NCBI GenBank assembly: GCA_004151065.3
Contig: NWUY0300044871.1
Coordinates: 17,594 to 28,621 of the forward strand
DNA from: Larix sibirica
Lineage: Eukaryota > Streptophyta > Pinopsida > Pinales > Pinaceae
DNA length: 11,028 bases
Direction: 5' to 3'
Below are positions 8,324-11,028 of the stretch, piece after piece. Position 1 is the stretch's first letter. Each line of letters starts with the position of its first letter. Under the pieces are notes generated by a model that saw only the letters and a list, made by a program, of their open reading frames with translations, was not told the DNA's origin and made no database searches. The translations under genes were made by a program, and so were the position numbers.

Positions 8324-9600
8324 AATGTGCCAAAAGACAGATTTGGCTATCTCAAGAAAGCTCGAAATTCTAGCTCAACAAAATGGAAAGACTTCAAGTA
8401 CCTAAAACTCCCAATCTCTTTCACTTCCCCTTCGACAAGATCCTAGGACTCCTTGATCTCAAAAGTCAAAGGGAAACCTCAGAACTGGGGCATAATGTGG
8501 CTAAACCCAGTCGGCAAGCTCATCCTCAACAGCAGTAAAGGGATTGCTAGCTCAATTGAATAAGCTCCGTAGGAAATGCCTCTAGAACGAAGGGATAAAT
8601 AACGATAAGAAATACCATGTCGTGAGCTGGAAGATAGTCAAAAATCCAAAATCTGCAGGGGGCTCCAGATCCGAGATCCTTTATTGGCTAGGCTAATCTG
8701 ACACTTGGTGCAAAAATCCTTTGGCGAATTCTAGACAACAAGAATGGTTGGGTACAGCAAGCTCTGCGAAAAAATATCTGGGAGGACGCAGTCTAAACGT
8801 TGCCTTAATCGACAACCAAAAGAAGGTTTGTGCTGGCATATCTAGAAACTCTATAAGGCTTCATGGGAATTTTTCAAAAAATACCTATATTGGGTCCTAG
8901 GAAATGGGAAACACATTCGGATCTGGAGAGACAGAATTCTCAATCGAGCTCCTCTTCACTCTCGTTTGGAGCTAACATCCTTGCGAGAATGGTTAGACTC
9001 TCAAGGGCTTAAGTGGTTGCAGGACACCAGTAAATGGGAAAGCGAGACAAGAAATTGGGTTGGTTGGATTGATCTTGAATTGTCGACAGATCTGCAAGAA
9101 CAATATAAAAAATTAAAACAACTTTTGTCAAGGGCTGCCCCAATGCACAAAAGAAAAGAAGATCACAAAGGATGGGGGCTTAAAGGCCACTATTTTGTCT
9201 CTTAAGGATATGCAGCTCTAGTTACCGACAAAGGCACCCCCCACAATCCCGAATGTGGAACAAGATTTGAAACTCCACTAGTCCCCCTAAATAAACTTTC
9301 TATTGGTTGGATGCGCATGGTAATATCCTTATAGGTGAAAACCTCAAAAAACAAGGAATATAGGGACCATTAAGGTGCCCCCTAGGTTTAGAAGTTGAAG
9401 AGACAATGGAACATCTTCTATTAATGTGTAATTATTCTCAGGAGGTATGAAGGATTGCACTAGGACAACTTGGTACTAGGGAAGATTTCCCCTCCTTAAA
9501 AAGGGTTTTCTCATTATGGTTCTCTGTTGCATTCAGGAAATTTCAATCCAAACCTTTTCTATGACAAGACTAGTTGACTCTTCCAAAATTTATTCTCTAG
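8324..9600 (+). other. ORF2 C-terminal region with zf-RVT remnant
   Basis: KWKDFKYLKLPISFTSP (near 8380) and ISKVKGKPQNWGIMWLNP (near 8457) are the conserved stretch that follows RT in plant LINEs. A TAG at 8444-8446 sits where relatives have Trp. The region from 8530 to 8880 is poorly preserved. GNGKHIRIWRDRILNRAPL (near 8903) and GWGLKGHYFVS (near 9170) continue the family order. The zf-RVT module near 9300-9450 reads YWLDAHGNILIGENLKKQGI, then RCPL and EETMEHLLLMCNYSQEV, with stops between; of its zinc-binding residues, one Cys of the expected RCPLC is missing. Confidence 0.78.
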
Positions 9601-10283
9601 AAAATCTGGCTTGCTAGAAACAAGCAAATTTTTCAAAACCAAAATCATCGCTCAGATCAAAAGCCTATTGAAAGAAAATTTACCTCTCTCGTCGCTTTCA
9701 TCGAATGCCAAGCTCTCAAAGGAGGAAGAAGAATGGTCGGTTGGGGCTTGCATATCCCATCTAGGCCCCTCCCCAAGGATGTGCTCAAGTGGAGAGCCAA
9801 GTTGGAAACTTAGACTGGAAAAAGAAGAATTTGAGACATGGAGAATGAAACAGGGCCAGTATTGCCTGCACTTTGACAGAGCTTCAAAAGGAAACCCAAG
9901 GCGATAGTTGCAGGGGGCTGGGGGGATCTTTAACACCGAGGGACACTTGAATAAACATTTCGCTTGGGGTCTTGGAGTCAAAACAAGCAGAAGTTCTCGC
10001 CCTTCTTCAAGGTTGTAAACTTCTCCGCAAAGTTGATATATCCTCTATCATAATTCTAGGAGATTCTTTGTTGATCATTCAATATATAATCAATAATTCT
10101 AGTCTGCAAGGTCTCCATCTTTAAAGATTAATTGCTCGAATTAAACAGGAAATAGGATCAATGAGTAAGGTGAAATTCATTCATATCTTACGACACTTGA
10201 ATGAAGAAGCAGACATATCAACCAACCTTGCAACTCATCTTAATGAATTTCAAGAGGCCACCACGTGGGATCTTATCCCATGA
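9601..10283 (+). other. ORF2 RNase H domain remnant with catalytic residues still present
   Basis: After KIWLARNKQIFQNQNH (near 9602, frame 1), a shift near 9810 leads to FDRASKGNP. Asp (9875-9877) is the first RNase H catalytic residue. Another frame change gives KQAEVLALLQG with Glu at 9990-9992, ILGDSL with Asp at 10062-10064, and RHLNEEADISTNLA with the last Asp at 10212-10214. All four DEDD residues therefore survive as codons, in contrast to the RT, but frameshifts and a TAA near 10122 prevent a product. Plant L1 elements are known to carry an RNase H of archaeal-like type; assignment to that subtype here is from knowledge of the family, not tested. Confidence 0.85.
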
Positions 10284-10466
10284 TGTCAAAATTAGTTGGA
10301 CACTGACGTGTGGGCAGCATTCATCGTGCATGCTTTCCCACGCATCGTGAAGGAGGAGGAAAGGTCTTTTTAAATCACTGGATTAATATTTTGAATAGGG
10401 CAATTAGTGCGACTTAAGCCTCGCATGGAAGACATGTACCCTAGCCATGGAAGATCTAGTCCGTAG
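10284..10466 (+). other. Probable LINE 3' UTR or flank
   Basis: No supported gene. A short frame reading VWAAFIVHAFPRIVKEEERSF near 10310-10372 ends in a stop and matches nothing I recognise. There is no poly-A tail or simple-repeat tail marking the end of the LINE, so the element border cannot be set here. Confidence 0.4.
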
Positions 10467-10922
10467 GTACAGAGGCACGAGAGAAAGGTCCAAAGGCTGA
10501 TGTTAGTCGACGTTGTAGCAATCATGGCTTTTACAAGGGGTTGGGCAATAAATGATCCCCAGACTCGAGAAAATGTGAACATTCCCCATAGAGAAGAGCA
10601 ACATAATCAAGATAATCAGAGAAAGTTGATAAGACAAGCGTTTACACTAAAAAAGCTTGTCGGTTTGAAAGTAATGCCTAAGCAAGGGGGACATAGGAGG
10701 GGGGAGGTCTGCATCTACCATGGTCTACAGAGGGTAGAGGATGATTGTCGTCACACCAAAAGAGACCTGGGTCGCCACATTAGGGATTGCAGTCGAGACT
10801 TGGAAGCTTTGGAACAGATAATGGACCAAGAGGAAGAACTATATGACCAAGAATGCGAGGTGACCAGAACACCATCTATGTCAAGAACACCATCTATGTC
10901 AAATAAAACATTAGAGACATAA
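10467..10922 (+). CDS. ORF of unknown function with a weak gag-like Cys/His motif
   Basis: The frame is open from 10467 (after a TAG at 10464-10466) to a stop at 10920-10922. The first ATG is 10500, and a later one at 10524 (MAFTRGWAIND) is equally possible. The product is hydrophilic and rich in charged residues. Near codons 89-115 it has C-IYHG-(x)-DC-RHTKRDLGRHI, similar in spacing to the C..YH....H....C..LK..I segment of some plant Ty3-type gag proteins; the match is loose. The C terminus is acidic (DQEEELYDQECE) and ends with a perfect six-residue repeat, RTPSMS twice. It may be a gag fragment, a third piece linked to the LINE, or chance; nothing shows that it is expressed. Confidence 0.35.
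   Translation, partial: VQRHERKVQRLMLVDVVAIMAFTRGWAINDPQTRENVNIPHREEQHNQDNQRKLIRQAFTLKKLVGLKVMPKQGGHRRGEVCIYHGLQRVEDDCRHTKRDLGRHIRDCSRDLEALEQIMDQEEELYDQECEVTRTPSMSRTPSMSNKTLET
10866..10901. repeat. Perfect 18-bp tandem repeat, two copies
   Basis: AGAACACCATCTATGTCA occurs at 10866-10883 and again at 10884-10901 without a mismatch. It stays in frame with the ORF around it and encodes RTPSMS twice. Perfect identity suggests a recent slippage event. Confidence 0.9.
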
Positions 10923-11028
10923 CTTCAATTATTGTCTTGCACATTTAAGTGACCACCCCCTTCATCTTTTGCAACACTATATTTCAATAGGAAGACACAA
11001 AAACATTAGCATATATGTATACATTCAT

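Larger units (their letters stand above)
4400..10283 (+). mobile_element. Decayed L1-type LINE retrotransposon, nearly full length
   Basis: A single non-LTR element in one orientation. It has a short leader (about 4400-4458, ends approximate), ORF1 with DUF4283 and a zinc knuckle, then ORF2 with endonuclease, reverse transcriptase, zf-RVT and RNase H. This domain order is that of plant L1-clade LINEs that carry an RNase H domain. Both ORFs are broken by many frameshifts and stops, and the RT active site is lost, so it cannot move by itself. It lies antisense to the SUVH4-like gene. I could not define the exact ends: there is no clear poly-A tail, and no target-site duplication was found by eye. 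The 3' UTR may reach past 10283. Two tandem duplications of about 197 bp lie near the ORF1/ORF2 boundary. Confidence 0.9.
6164..10283 (+). pseudogene. LINE ORF2 remnant: endonuclease, reverse transcriptase, zf-RVT and RNase H polyprotein
   Basis: In a live element this protein nicks the target DNA, primes reverse transcription on it and removes the RNA strand. The start at 6164 (MNSVSWNC) was chosen because this frame enters the endonuclease directly and continues into it; the ATG at 5967 belongs to a truncated duplicate. The remnant spans about 4.1 kb, equal to about 1370 codons, a normal length for such ORF2 proteins. Domains appear in order: AP-endonuclease 6164-6901, linker about 6902-7600, RT about 7600-8330, C-terminal and zf-RVT region about 8330-9450, linker with WLARNKQIF near 9611, and RNase H about 9860-10283. 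The stop TGA is at 10281-10283. Frames change many times and there are many stops, so no functional product is possible. Confidence 0.9.

Noticed and set aside
4380-10940. Possible LINE target-site duplication (a TTGTCTT...AAGTGA pattern near 4386 and near 10934)
   Set aside because: The two stretches match only in scattered bases with different spacing, so the resemblance is not convincing.

Overview
The window reads as nuclear DNA of a seed plant. There are no bacterial-style operons. It has AT-rich non-coding stretches, short introns with GT..AG borders, a plant-type SUVH histone methyltransferase and a plant L1-type LINE (ORF1 with DUF4283 and a zinc knuckle; ORF2 with endonuclease, reverse transcriptase, zf-RVT and RNase H). 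The flavour of the LINE and the loose gene spacing suggest a large-genome plant, perhaps a gymnosperm, but that is a weak inference.

Layout. Positions 1-120 hold three 40-bp tandem units, each with a small hairpin, running off the left edge. From 120 to about 3100 the DNA is AT-rich and non-coding, with several local duplications (87 bp x2, about 55-70 bp x3, about 24 bp x2). On the minus strand, 3602-3369 and 3237-3124 are the last two coding exons of a SUVH4/KRYPTONITE-like H3K9 methyltransferase. They carry the second half of the SET domain, the post-SET cysteines and the stop codon. The joining 131-bp intron has clean GT..AG borders and phase 0. The exons further 5' were not found in this window, so the gene must continue beyond it or be a fragment.

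From about 4400 to 10283, on the plus strand and therefore antisense to SUVH4, lies one nearly full-length, heavily decayed LINE. ORF1 (about 4459-5960) and ORF2 (6164-10283) can both be followed through many frameshifts and stops. All three catalytic aspartates of the reverse transcriptase now read as asparagine, so the copy is dead. Around the ORF1/ORF2 boundary are two adjacent but unrelated tandem duplications, each about 197 bp long. Most recognisable Trp-to-stop changes fall in CTGG context, a pattern expected from deamination of CHG-methylated cytosine. Downstream, 10467-10922 is an ORF of unknown origin with a weak gag-like Cys/His motif.

How it may fit together: if the missing SUVH4 exons lie beyond the right edge, the LINE sits in a giant intron of a gene whose product (H3K9me2) directs CHG methylation onto such elements. 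This is inference. No new multi-gene system is evident; the most interesting points are the twin 197-bp duplications, the CHG-type decay and the LINE/SUVH4 arrangement.
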